DNA of 37,756 nucleotides from the NCBI GenBank assembly GCA_009377865.1, contig WHTH01000041.1:1-37756 (forward strand). Reading direction: 5' to 3'. Shown here piece after piece: positions 31,620 through 37,756 of the stretch (position 1 is the stretch's first letter; every line of letters begins with the position of its first letter). A program made the translations under genes and the position numbers. Source of the DNA: Pseudonocardiaceae bacterium. GTDB lineage: Bacteria; Actinomycetota; Actinomycetes; Mycobacteriales; Pseudonocardiaceae. The notes under the pieces were generated by a model. That model was given only the letters and a program-made list of their open reading frames with translations. It was not told where the DNA came from and did no database searches.

Positions 31620-32771
31620 GTGACCCGTACCACTGAACCGCCCTCGACCGGCTCGCTACCCGAGTGGCTCCGGCTCGCGCCAGGGCGATCAGTGTTGTGG
31701 CGGTCGCGCGACTGCGTCCAGCTGGGTCTCGCAGACGTGCACGCGATGGTCCTCGAAGGCCTGTCCACGCCGCTGGCAACGCTGTTGCGCTCGATGGACG
31801 GGACACGCAGCACCACCCAGCTGCTTGCCGACGCCGTCGCGGCCGGGGCAGTGCTCGCCGAGCTCCGAGCAGTGCTCGACGAGCTGGTCAGCGCCGGCCT
31901 GGCCACCGGAGTCGCCGACCCGACAGCCCCCACGGACACCGAGCGTGCGGTCGATGCGCAAGCCTGGTCCTTACACAGCGCTCGCCGCTGCCCCGAGTTG
32001 ATGGAGCTGCGCCGCAATGCCACCGTCGTGATCGACGGTTCCACCCGGCTGGCGCTCGCGGTCGCCACCTCGCTCGCCGCCGCGGGTGTCGGTCGCGTGG
32101 TGGTCGATCCGGCGGGCACAGTGCAGCCAGCCGATGTCGGTATCGGGTACCGGCTCGCCGACGTGGGCCTGCCCCGCGCGCAGGTGGCGCGGGACGCGCT
32201 GCGGCGGGCCGTACCGGCGGTGCGCACCACGCCGCCGGTACGATCGTGCCCTGACCTGGTCGTGCTGGCCGACGCCCTGGTTCCCGACCCCGGCCTGCTG
32301 CTCGACCTGCTCGCCCGGCGGGTACCGCACCTCGCCGTGCACGCGCACGAAGGCGTCGCCGTCGTGGGACCGCTGGTGCTGCCAGGCCGCAGCAGCTGCT
32401 TGCGCTGCGTGCAGCTCCGGCGGGCCGATCTCGATCCGGCGTGGCCGAAGCTCGCCGCGCAGCTCGTCAGCGCGGTGCCGATCGCCGACGTCGGCTGCAC
32501 CCAGGTTGCAGCGGCACTGGCCACCGAGCAGGTCCTCGCGATGCTCGCTGGACCGTCCGGTGGCGTGGGACACCCGCCCACCTGGGGCGCAAGCCTGGAG
32601 CTGGATCCGCTGCGCGGGCAGCTGAGCCGGCGTCGCTGGCCTGCCCACCCTCGGTGCGGCTGCGGCGCACCCGCGGATGACGCGATCGGATCGGCGAACG
32701 ACGCGCCGGATCGGGCACGATCACCCTGCGATGCGGAGCCTGAGCCGACACGCGAGAGAATCGGATCATGA
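31620..32771 (+). CDS. E1/ThiF-like, cyclodehydratase-related protein (Rv3196-type)
   Basis: 383 residues from GTG 31620 (a longer frame begins at 31554). The N-terminal part (about 1-110) resembles the peptide-clamp region of TOMM-precursor-binding proteins. A degenerate Rossmann segment follows (VVIDGSTRLALAVATSLAAA then GVGRVVVDPAG), with LVVLADALVPD. Zinc-type cysteines occur as SSCLRC and HPRCGCG. Such genes precede an ABC1 kinase and whiB7 in mycobacteria and relatives; their function is not established. The ABC1 gene overlaps its stop (ATGA). Confidence 0.82.
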   Translation: MTRTTEPPSTGSLPEWLRLAPGRSVLWRSRDCVQLGLADVHAMVLEGLSTPLATLLRSMDGTRSTTQLLADAVAAGAVLAELRAVLDELVSAGLATGVADPTAPTDTERAVDAQAWSLHSARRCPELMELRRNATVVIDGSTRLALAVATSLAAAGVGRVVVDPAGTVQPADVGIGYRLADVGLPRAQVARDALRRAVPAVRTTPPVRSCPDLVVLADALVPDPGLLLDLLARRVPHLAVHAHEGVAVVGPLVLPGRSSCLRCVQLRRADLDPAWPKLAAQLVSAVPIADVGCTQVAAALATEQVLAMLAGPSGGVGHPPTWGASLELDPLRGQLSRRRWPAHPRCGCGAPADDAIGSANDAPDRARSPCDAEPEPTRERIGS

Positions 32772-34078
32772 CCGACATCCCCCGCAAGGCCGCGCAGCGC
32801 ACTGTCCGCCTCGCGAGCCTCCCGATCGGAGCTGCGGGACGGTGGGCGTCGGGGTGGGGCCGGCGGCTGGCAGGCCAGAGTTCGGACGAGATCAGCGCCG
32901 AGTTCAGCGCCAGGACAGCCGAGCAGCTCTTCGCCGTCCTCGGTGAGCTCAAAGGTGGCGCCATGAAGTTCGGGCAGGCTCTGAGCGTGTTCGAAGCCGC
33001 GATCCCGAACGAGTTCGCCGAGCCGTACCGCGAGGCGCTCACCAAGCTGCAGTCCGCCGCCCCACCGATGGAGCCTCCCACCGTACGCCGGGTGCTCGAC
33101 GAGCAGCTCGGTACGGCGTGGCGGCGCCGGTTCGCGGAGTTCAGCGAGGAGCCGGCCGCGGCGGCGAGTATCGGGCAGGTGCACCGGGCGGTGTGGCACG
33201 ACGGCCGCGAGGTGGCCGTCAAGGTGCAGTACCCGGGCGCGGATGAGGCGCTGCGCTCCGATCTGCGCCAGCTGCAGCGGTTCAGCCGGCTGTTCCAGGC
33301 GATCGTGCCTGGGCTGGAGGTCAAACCACTGCTCGCCGAGCTGCGGGACCGGATGGTCGAGGAGCTCGACTACCGCGACGAGTCCGACAATCAGCGCGCG
33401 TTCACCACCGGCTTCGCCGGTGATCCCGACATCACCGTCCCCGCGGTGGTGGCCAGCGCACCGAAGGTGATGGTCTCCGAGTGGGTCACCGGAACCCCGC
33501 TGTCGGAGATCATTCGCGGTGGGCGACGTCCGGAGCGCGACGATATCGCCCGCAAGCTCACCGAGCTGCACTTCTCCGCGCCCGCCAGGACCGGGCTGCT
33601 GCACGCCGACCCGCACCCGGGCAACTTCCTCCGGCTCACTGACGGCAGGCTGTGCGTGATGGACTTCGGTTCGGTCGCCCGACTGCCCGGCGGGTTGCCC
33701 CGCACCCTCGGTGTGATGACCCGGCTGGCGGTCGAGGAGCGCTCCGACGAGCTGCTCGAGTTGCTGCGCGACGAGGGATTCGTCCGGGACGACAGCGAGT
33801 TGCGCGCCGCTGAGGTGCAGTCCTACCTCGCCCCCCTCGTCGAGCCGCTGCGCACCGAGCGCTTCCACTTCACCCGTGCCTGGATGCAGTCGCAGGCCGA
33901 GCGGATCGGCGAGTTCGGCAGCTCCGATTTCCAGACCGGACGGGCGCTGAACCTGCCCCCGCAGTACCTGCTGATCCACCGGGTGACGAGCGGGTCGATG
34001 GGAGTGCTGTGCCAGCTCGACGCCGAGGCGCCGTTCCGCGAGATCGCCGCACGCTGGCAGCCCGGCTTCGCCGACTGA
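32768..34078 (+). CDS. ABC1/ADCK (UbiB-like) atypical kinase
   Basis: 436 residues. Family motifs: GGAMKFGQALS (KxGQ), the Ala-rich loop AAAASIGQVHRAVW, VAVKVQYPGA with the lysine, MVEELDYRDE, LLHADPHPGNFLRL and VMDFGSVARLP. These proteins are atypical protein-kinase-like ATPases linked to lipid or quinone metabolism. It is co-transcribed with the E1-like gene and convergent with the whiB7 operon. This matches Rv3197 next to whiB7 (Rv3197A) in M. tuberculosis, and supports this end being native chromosome. Confidence 0.94.
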   Translation: MTDIPRKAAQRTVRLASLPIGAAGRWASGWGRRLAGQSSDEISAEFSARTAEQLFAVLGELKGGAMKFGQALSVFEAAIPNEFAEPYREALTKLQSAAPPMEPPTVRRVLDEQLGTAWRRRFAEFSEEPAAAASIGQVHRAVWHDGREVAVKVQYPGADEALRSDLRQLQRFSRLFQAIVPGLEVKPLLAELRDRMVEELDYRDESDNQRAFTTGFAGDPDITVPAVVASAPKVMVSEWVTGTPLSEIIRGGRRPERDDIARKLTELHFSAPARTGLLHADPHPGNFLRLTDGRLCVMDFGSVARLPGGLPRTLGVMTRLAVEERSDELLELLRDEGFVRDDSELRAAEVQSYLAPLVEPLRTERFHFTRAWMQSQAERIGEFGSSDFQTGRALNLPPQYLLIHRVTSGSMGVLCQLDAEAPFREIAARWQPGFAD

Positions 34079-34106
34079 TTCGCCGCGCGCGCAACCCCCG
34101 TTTCGC

Positions 34107-34153
34107 GTGAAGGGCACCGTCACTGCGTCGGACGCAGTGACGGTGCCCTTCAC
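34107..34153. terminator. Long perfect hairpin between convergent genes
   Basis: A 21-bp perfect stem, 34107-34127 with 34133-34153, starting GTGAAGGGCACCGTCACTGC, with a 5-base loop. It lies 28 bases after the ABC1 stop and 49 bases beyond the end of the leftward whiB7 operon, so it can end transcription from both sides. Confidence 0.85.
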
Positions 34154-34202
34154 GGCAACCACGAGGCCGATTCCCGGCCGCGAGCTTGGTCCGCGAACCC
34201 GG

Positions 34203-34412
34203 CTACAGCATGGCCGCGGCCCGCGCGGCGCGACGGCTCGCGTAACGGGCCAGCCGCTGCCAGCGGCGCGTGGCGGTGAGCCGACGTGCCAGCCGCGCCT
34301 CGCGAGCGTGGCGTTGGTCCTCGCACATTCGCGCTCTGGCGAGTGCTTCATGCATCAGTAACATCTCGTGCTCCTGGCTGGTCATGACGGTGCGCCGGCT
34401 GGCGGTGATCAC
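34203..34412 (-). CDS. Small basic protein downstream of whiB7
   Basis: 69 residues from GTG 34412: VITASRRTVMTSQEHEMLLM, HEALARARMCEDQRHAREAR, then an Arg-rich helical tail. The start overlaps the whiB7 stop (GTGA), so it is translated from the same message. The high Arg and Ala content suggests a nucleic-acid- or ribosome-binding helix; the function is unknown. Confidence 0.75.
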   Translation of the reverse strand: MITASRRTVMTSQEHEMLLMHEALARARMCEDQRHAREARLARRLTATRRWQRLARYASRRAARAAAML

Positions 34413-34771
34413 GCGGCGGCCTCCTTCGCGGCCCGGTCTCGCTCGAGGTCGGCCGTGCTGGGCCGGCCGCGGGGGCGCTTGCGCGCGACCACAGCGCCGT
34501 TCTCGAAGATCTCCCCGCCCCAGACACCCCACGGCTCCTGCCGGCGCAGTGCGCTGGCAAGGCAGGCCTGCCTGACGGGGCAGTCGGCGCACAGCGCCTT
34601 GGCGCGCTCGAGGTCGGCCGGCGCTTCGGCGAACCACAGGTCGGGGTCGTCGGACAGGCAGGGCAGTGCGGTCTCGACGTCGATATCGGTATCGAGCAGG
34701 CTGGCCAGGTCGGTCCAGCCCTCGGTGTCCGTCGACGTCCCGCTGTCCGGCGGGACGGTGGCGGTCAACAC
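34409..34771 (-). CDS. whiB7: WhiB7 antibiotic- and stress-response regulator
   Basis: 120 residues. The Fe-S cysteines are C38 (LPCLSDDPDLWF) and C61, C64 and C70 (LCADCPVRQAC). Then follow the extended turn GVWGGEIFENG and the AT-hook RKRPRGRPS, which together identify WhiB7 and not other WhiB proteins. It binds the primary sigma factor and AT-rich DNA upstream of -35 boxes and induces intrinsic resistance genes. GTG 34771 has GAGGAG about 9 bases upstream. A leader ORF, an intrinsic terminator and a promoter with an A-tract precede it, so ribosome-sensing attenuation and autoregulation are expected. Confidence 0.95.
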   Translation of the reverse strand: MLTATVPPDSGTSTDTEGWTDLASLLDTDIDVETALPCLSDDPDLWFAEAPADLERAKALCADCPVRQACLASALRRQEPWGVWGGEIFENGAVVARKRPRGRPSTADLERDRAAKEAAA

Positions 34772-34839
34772 GGTGTCTTCTCCTCGGGGGCGGTGGGTGT
34801 GCTCCTCGGTGGCGGACAGCTGTGCGGACCCGGGGCCGG

Positions 34840-34881
34840 AGATACAAAAGGCCGCGGATCCCGGTGCGGATCCGCGGCCTT
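34840..34881 (-). terminator. Leader attenuator terminator of whiB7
   Basis: On the minus strand, AAGGCCGCGGATCC pairs perfectly with GGATCCGCGGCCTT (34868-34881 with 34848-34861) around a 6-base loop and runs into TTTTGTAT. It is a strong intrinsic terminator between the leader ORF stop (34910) and the whiB7 start (34771), as in known whiB7/wblC leaders. Confidence 0.92.
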
Positions 34882-34909
34882 CGTGAGCCTGCTGGTGGTG
34901 GCTCGCGAT

Positions 34910-35155
34910 CTATGGCTCTGGCGCGGACACGCGCATACGGCCGGCAACCGGCACATCGGTGCCGATCGGCGCGACGGGGTTGTGGAACTTGACGAGGTGG
35001 CGCTGGGTACCCGAGAGCTGGGCCCTCAAGAGCTGCATACCCAGGGACCGGGCGCCCAGGCACGGCGTCCTCAGGAGGGACCGGGTGCGCGCGGGCTGCC
35101 AGCCATACCCGGCCAGCGCGAGGCTGCCGGTGCCAGCGGTCATGATGATCTCCAT
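34910..35155 (-). CDS. whiB7 leader ORF (uORF)
   Basis: An 81-codon ORF in the whiB7 leader, starting MEIIMTAGTGSLALAGYGWQ and ending RMRVSAPEP. GGGAGG precedes its ATG by about 7 bases. Its stop lies about 29 bases before the attenuator stem. In whiB7/wblC systems, stalled translation of such a uORF prevents terminator formation and turns on the gene. The sequence is probably selected for RNA pairing and not as a working protein. Confidence 0.75.
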   Translation of the reverse strand: MEIIMTAGTGSLALAGYGWQPARTRSLLRTPCLGARSLGMQLLRAQLSGTQRHLVKFHNPVAPIGTDVPVAGRMRVSAPEP

Positions 35156-35239
35156 CGGGCACCTCCCTCGCTTCGCCGGACCGGCCGCTCCGAGGGGGCC
35201 GATCTGTCCCGATCACGACCCCACCTGGCCGCACTCTGG

Positions 35240-35277
35240 AGGTTAGAACCAGCGAGGTGACCGGGCAACTGGTTTTT
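35240..35277 (-). promoter_or_regulatory. whiB7 promoter with A-tract (WhiB7 box)
   Basis: On the minus strand: an AAAAA tract (35273-35277), then -35 TTGCCC (35263-35268), a 17-base spacer, and -10 TAACCT (35240-35245). An A-tract a few bases upstream of -35 is the recognised site of WhiB7 autoregulation. The promoter begins 13 bases after the uvrD2 stop. Confidence 0.75.
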
Positions 35278-35289
35278 CGCCGATTCTTG

Positions 35290-37419
35290 TCATCCGCTGA
35301 CCTGCTCGCCACGTACGAGCGCCAGCACGTCGTCACCGAAGCGATCCAATTTGGCCGAGCCGATTCCGGGGATCGCGACCAGGCCGGCCGGATCGGCAGG
35401 GCGCTGCTCGGCGATCGCGGTCAGGGTGGCGTCGGTGAAAACCACGTAGGCGGGCACTTTGAGCTGCTTGGCGCGCTCGGTGCGCCAGCCCCGCAGCCGG
35501 GCCAGCAGGTTCGGGTCGGCGTCGGACGGGCACGACGCGCAGCGCGAGAGCTTCACGGCCAGCGCCCCACTGATCGGTGCGTCACAGACCCGGCAGCGGG
35601 CTTTCGGCTGCCCGGCTTTCGACTGGGCGGCCTTCGACTGGCCGGACGTCGACTGGGCGGCCTTCGATTGGGGTAGCCGGGCCGAAGGGTGGTCCTCGGG
35701 CAGCAGCCCGTAGAGGAACCGGCTGCGCCGCCGGTGTCGCCTGCCCCCCTCGGAGCGCGACAGCGCCCAGGACAGCGACAACCACCGTCGAGCCCTGGTC
35801 ACCCCGACGTAGAGCAGCCGCCGTTCCTCCTCGAGCCCCGCCTCGGAGTCGGCGTACTGGATCGGCAGGGTCCCCTCGACCAACCCGACCACGAACACCG
35901 CGTCCCACTCCAGGCCCTTGGCGGAGTGCAGCGAGGCCAGCGTGACGCCCTGCACAGCGGGAGGGTGCGCCGCGTCGGCCCGGGCATCGAGCTCCGTGAC
36001 GAATCGACCCAGATCGGCGTCGGGCACCGTGGCCGCGAGGTCCTCGGCGAGCTCGGACAGCGCCCGCAGCGACTCCCAGCGCGCCCGCGCCGCACTGCCA
36101 CCGGGTGGCTGCTGTGTCAGGCCGTGCTCGGCGAGAACCTCGTCCACCGCGGTGACCAGGTCGCCGTGCGGGGAGCCGGATGCCGCCACGCTGCGCAATG
36201 CCCGCATGGCGGCGCGCACCTCGGCGCGACGGAAGAATCGCTCCCCGCCCCTGACCTGGAATGCGATGCCACGGGCGTCGAGCGCCTCCTCGTAGACTTC
36301 CGACTGCGCGTTGACGCGGAACAGCACCGCGATCTCGCCTGCGGGCACCCCCTCGGCGATCAGGTCCGCGATCGCGTCGACGACCGCCCGCGCCTCGGTC
36401 GGCTCGTCGTCGTACTCGGCGAACGATGGCTCGGCGCCCGGCAGCTGCTGCCCGACCAGCTGTAGCCGGGCACCGGCCGGGCGATCGCGGGCGGCGGATA
36501 TGAGCCGGTTGGCCAGCGAAACCACCTGCGGGGTGGAGCGGTAGTCGCGCTGCAACCGCACCGTCACAGCGTCGGGGAAGCGCCGCGTGAAACCGAGCAG
36601 GAACCGCGGTGCGGCACCCGCGAAGGAGTAGATCGTCTGGTTGGGGTCACCGACGACGGTGAGATCGTCGCGCTGCCCCACCCACGCGTCGAGCACCCGC
36701 TGCTGGGCGGGCGTGACGTCCTGGTATTCGTCGACGACGAAGCAGCGGTACCGCTCCCGGAACTCGTCGGCCACGCCGGCGTGCTCCTCGAGTGCCGCGG
36801 CGGTGTGCAGCAGCAGGTCGTCGAAGTCCAGCGTGCGGGCACGGTTCTTGAGCTCCTCGTACCCGGTGTAGACGGCGGCCACCTGCGACGCCGGCAGCGG
36901 AGTGTCCCGGCGGGCAGCGGCCGCCGCGGCGGGGTAGTCCTCGGCCGCGATCAGGCTCCCCTTGGCCCACTCGATCTCGCTCGCGAGGTCGCGCAGCACC
37001 TCGCCCGTGGTCTCGGCCCCTGCCCGGTGGGCGGCTTGGCCGACCAGCCGCAGCTTGTGCTCGAGCACCGGCCACAGCTCGTCCCCGACCACCTGGGGCC
37101 AGAAGTACTTCAGCTGGCGCAGCGCCGCGGCGTGGAAAGTCCGGGCCTGCACCCCCGTCGCGCCCAGCGCGCGCAGCCGGGTGCGCAGCTCGCCGGCTGC
37201 CCTCGCGGTGAACGTCACGGCCAGCACCTGGCCGGGTGCGACGTGCCCGTTGCGCACCAGGTGGGCGATGCGGTGCGTGATCGTGCGGGTCTTGCCGGTG
37301 CCGGCCCCCGCGAGCACGCACACCGGCCCTCGGGGCGCCAGCACCGCATCCCGCTGCTCGGGGTCCAATGTCGTCACGGGATCGGTGTCGCGCTCAGGTC
37401 GGTCACCCACGACCCGCAT
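35290..37419 (-). CDS. uvrD2: UvrD2-type DNA helicase with HRDC domain
   Basis: About 709 residues from ATG 37419 (in-frame starts at 37443 and GTG 37377 are possible). SF1A motifs in order: [56 protein letters not shown] and [11 protein letters not shown] low-complexity linker rich in AQSK repeats follows, then a four-cysteine motif (CRVC...CASC) and a C-terminal HRDC domain ([27 protein letters not shown]). This is the layout of mycobacterial UvrD2, a 3'-5' repair helicase. It is divergent from the mycoredoxin gene. Confidence 0.95.
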   Translation of the reverse strand: MRVVGDRPERDTDPVTTLDPEQRDAVLAPRGPVCVLAGAGTGKTRTITHRIAHLVRNGHVAPGQVLAVTFTARAAGELRTRLRALGATGVQARTFHAAALRQLKYFWPQVVGDELWPVLEHKLRLVGQAAHRAGAETTGEVLRDLASEIEWAKGSLIAAEDYPAAAAAARRDTPLPASQVAAVYTGYEELKNRARTLDFDDLLLHTAAALEEHAGVADEFRERYRCFVVDEYQDVTPAQQRVLDAWVGQRDDLTVVGDPNQTIYSFAGAAPRFLLGFTRRFPDAVTVRLQRDYRSTPQVVSLANRLISAARDRPAGARLQLVGQQLPGAEPSFAEYDDEPTEARAVVDAIADLIAEGVPAGEIAVLFRVNAQSEVYEEALDARGIAFQVRGGERFFRRAEVRAAMRALRSVAASGSPHGDLVTAVDEVLAEHGLTQQPPGGSAARARWESLRALSELAEDLAATVPDADLGRFVTELDARADAAHPPAVQGVTLASLHSAKGLEWDAVFVVGLVEGTLPIQYADSEAGLEEERRLLYVGVTRARRWLSLSWALSRSEGGRRHRRRSRFLYGLLPEDHPSARLPQSKAAQSTSGQSKAAQSKAGQPKARCRVCDAPISGALAVKLSRCASCPSDADPNLLARLRGWRTERAKQLKVPAYVVFTDATLTAIAEQRPADPAGLVAIPGIGSAKLDRFGDDVLALVRGEQVSG

Positions 37420-37440
37420 CCTCGCAGAGCGCCCCGACAC

Positions 37441-37496
37441 CACTGTTCCGTGAGGTGATCCGAGCTATCACTCACATTCCCACTCACGGAACAGTG
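37441..37496. repeat. 14-bp inverted repeat between uvrD2 and mycoredoxin
   Basis: CACTGTTCCGTGAG (37441-37454) and its exact inverse (37483-37496) enclose 28 bases that contain a smaller dyad (GTGAT/ATCAC). It fills most of the divergent gap, so it may be an operator or a common intergenic palindrome of the genome. Confidence 0.75.
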
Positions 37497-37508
37497 GACG
37501 CGGCTGTG

Positions 37509-37756
37509 ATGTTGGCATCTGGCGTGGCGGACTTGACGATGTATACGACCGTGTGGTGTGGCTTCTGCCGACGGCTCAAGGCGCAACTGGAGCGCGCCGG
37601 GATCGGCTACCGGGAGATCGACATCGAGCACGACCCGCAGGCCGCAGCCGTCGTCGAGAGCGCCAACGGCGGTAACCAGACCGTGCCGACGGTGCAGTTG
37701 CCTGACGGCTCGGTGCTCACCAACCCGACCATCGACCAGATCACCGCGATCCTCCC
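37509..37756 (+). CDS. mrx1: Mycoredoxin (glutaredoxin-like), 3' end outside the window
   Basis: 82 codons visible, starting MLASGVADLTMYTTVWCGFC. The redox motif is CGFC, followed by RRLKAQLERAGIGYREIDIE and the cis-Pro region NQTVPTVQLPDGSVLTNPT. Mycoredoxin-1 reduces mycothiol mixed disulfides in actinobacteria. Its place opposite uvrD2 matches Rv3198A/Rv3198c in M. tuberculosis. The frame is open at the window edge. Confidence 0.92.
   Translation, partial: MLASGVADLTMYTTVWCGFCRRLKAQLERAGIGYREIDIEHDPQAAAVVESANGGNQTVPTVQLPDGSVLTNPTIDQITAIL

Noticed and set aside
31559-34351. 930-codon minus ORF opposite the E1-like and ABC1 genes
   Set aside because: A GC-driven shadow of two well-supported plus genes.

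Overview
This is high-GC actinobacterial DNA, most likely Pseudonocardiales (Pseudonocardia/Amycolatopsis type). The evidence is GTG starts, GTGA/ATGA stop-start overlaps, WhiB proteins, DUF6879/DUF5753 genes and, at the right end, a chromosomal block with the gene order of Mycobacterium Rv3196-Rv3198A. That block holds an E1/ThiF-like protein, an ABC1 kinase, whiB7 with its leader peptide and attenuator, uvrD2 and mycoredoxin. The genus is inferred; family assignments come from sequence patterns read by eye.

Layout. (1) 36-2965, minus strand: a compact accessory operon (two small ORFs, an excisionase-like HTH protein, a zinc-ribbon-like protein, a replication-type HTH protein with nested palindromes in its coding sequence, and a WhiB fused to a second HTH). 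(2) 3172-4747, plus strand: a small ORF, DUF6879 and XRE/DUF5753 genes, followed by Nudix and XRE debris. (3) 5279-5486 is the 5' piece of an alpha/beta hydrolase gene whose 3' piece lies at 29554-30382. The 24,067 bp between them carry Tn3-type inverted repeats at both outer ends and a 5-bp duplication (GGCCC). Removing them restores an in-frame 343-codon hydrolase gene, so the block looks like one transposed unit.

Inside the unit: (a) a complete Tn3-family transposon, 5487-12179, with tnpA, res, tnpR and a sulfur-type cargo (methyltransferase, ArsR-rhodanese, double rhodanese, TSUP permease); (b) plasmid-derived DNA with two partition-type gene sets, a MazF-like toxin-antitoxin pair and four clusters of a 9-bp iteron (CTGCGAGAN); (c) two nearly identical 176-bp miniature elements (13588-13763, 29378-29553) with Tn3-like ends, resembling TIMEs; (d) a second Tn3-type element, 17080-23129, with 38-bp repeats and a perfect TGTTC duplication. 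Element (d) splits a 110-codon plasmid gene and carries tnpR but no tnpA, an RpiR regulator, a MetE-like protein, a YmdB-like phosphoesterase, a broken MHS transporter, IS256 debris and a sulfatase; (e) a third serine recombinase, an Rrf2 regulator beside a second TSUP permease, a possible PD-(D/E)XK protein and several small plasmid genes.

(4) 30481-31061 is a VapBC-like pair, and 31620 to the end is the conserved whiB7/uvrD2 region. The window is best read as a chromosomal locus next to whiB7 that received a composite, plasmid-derived Tn3/TIME transposition unit, itself already a nest of transposons. No tRNA, rRNA or CRISPR array was seen.
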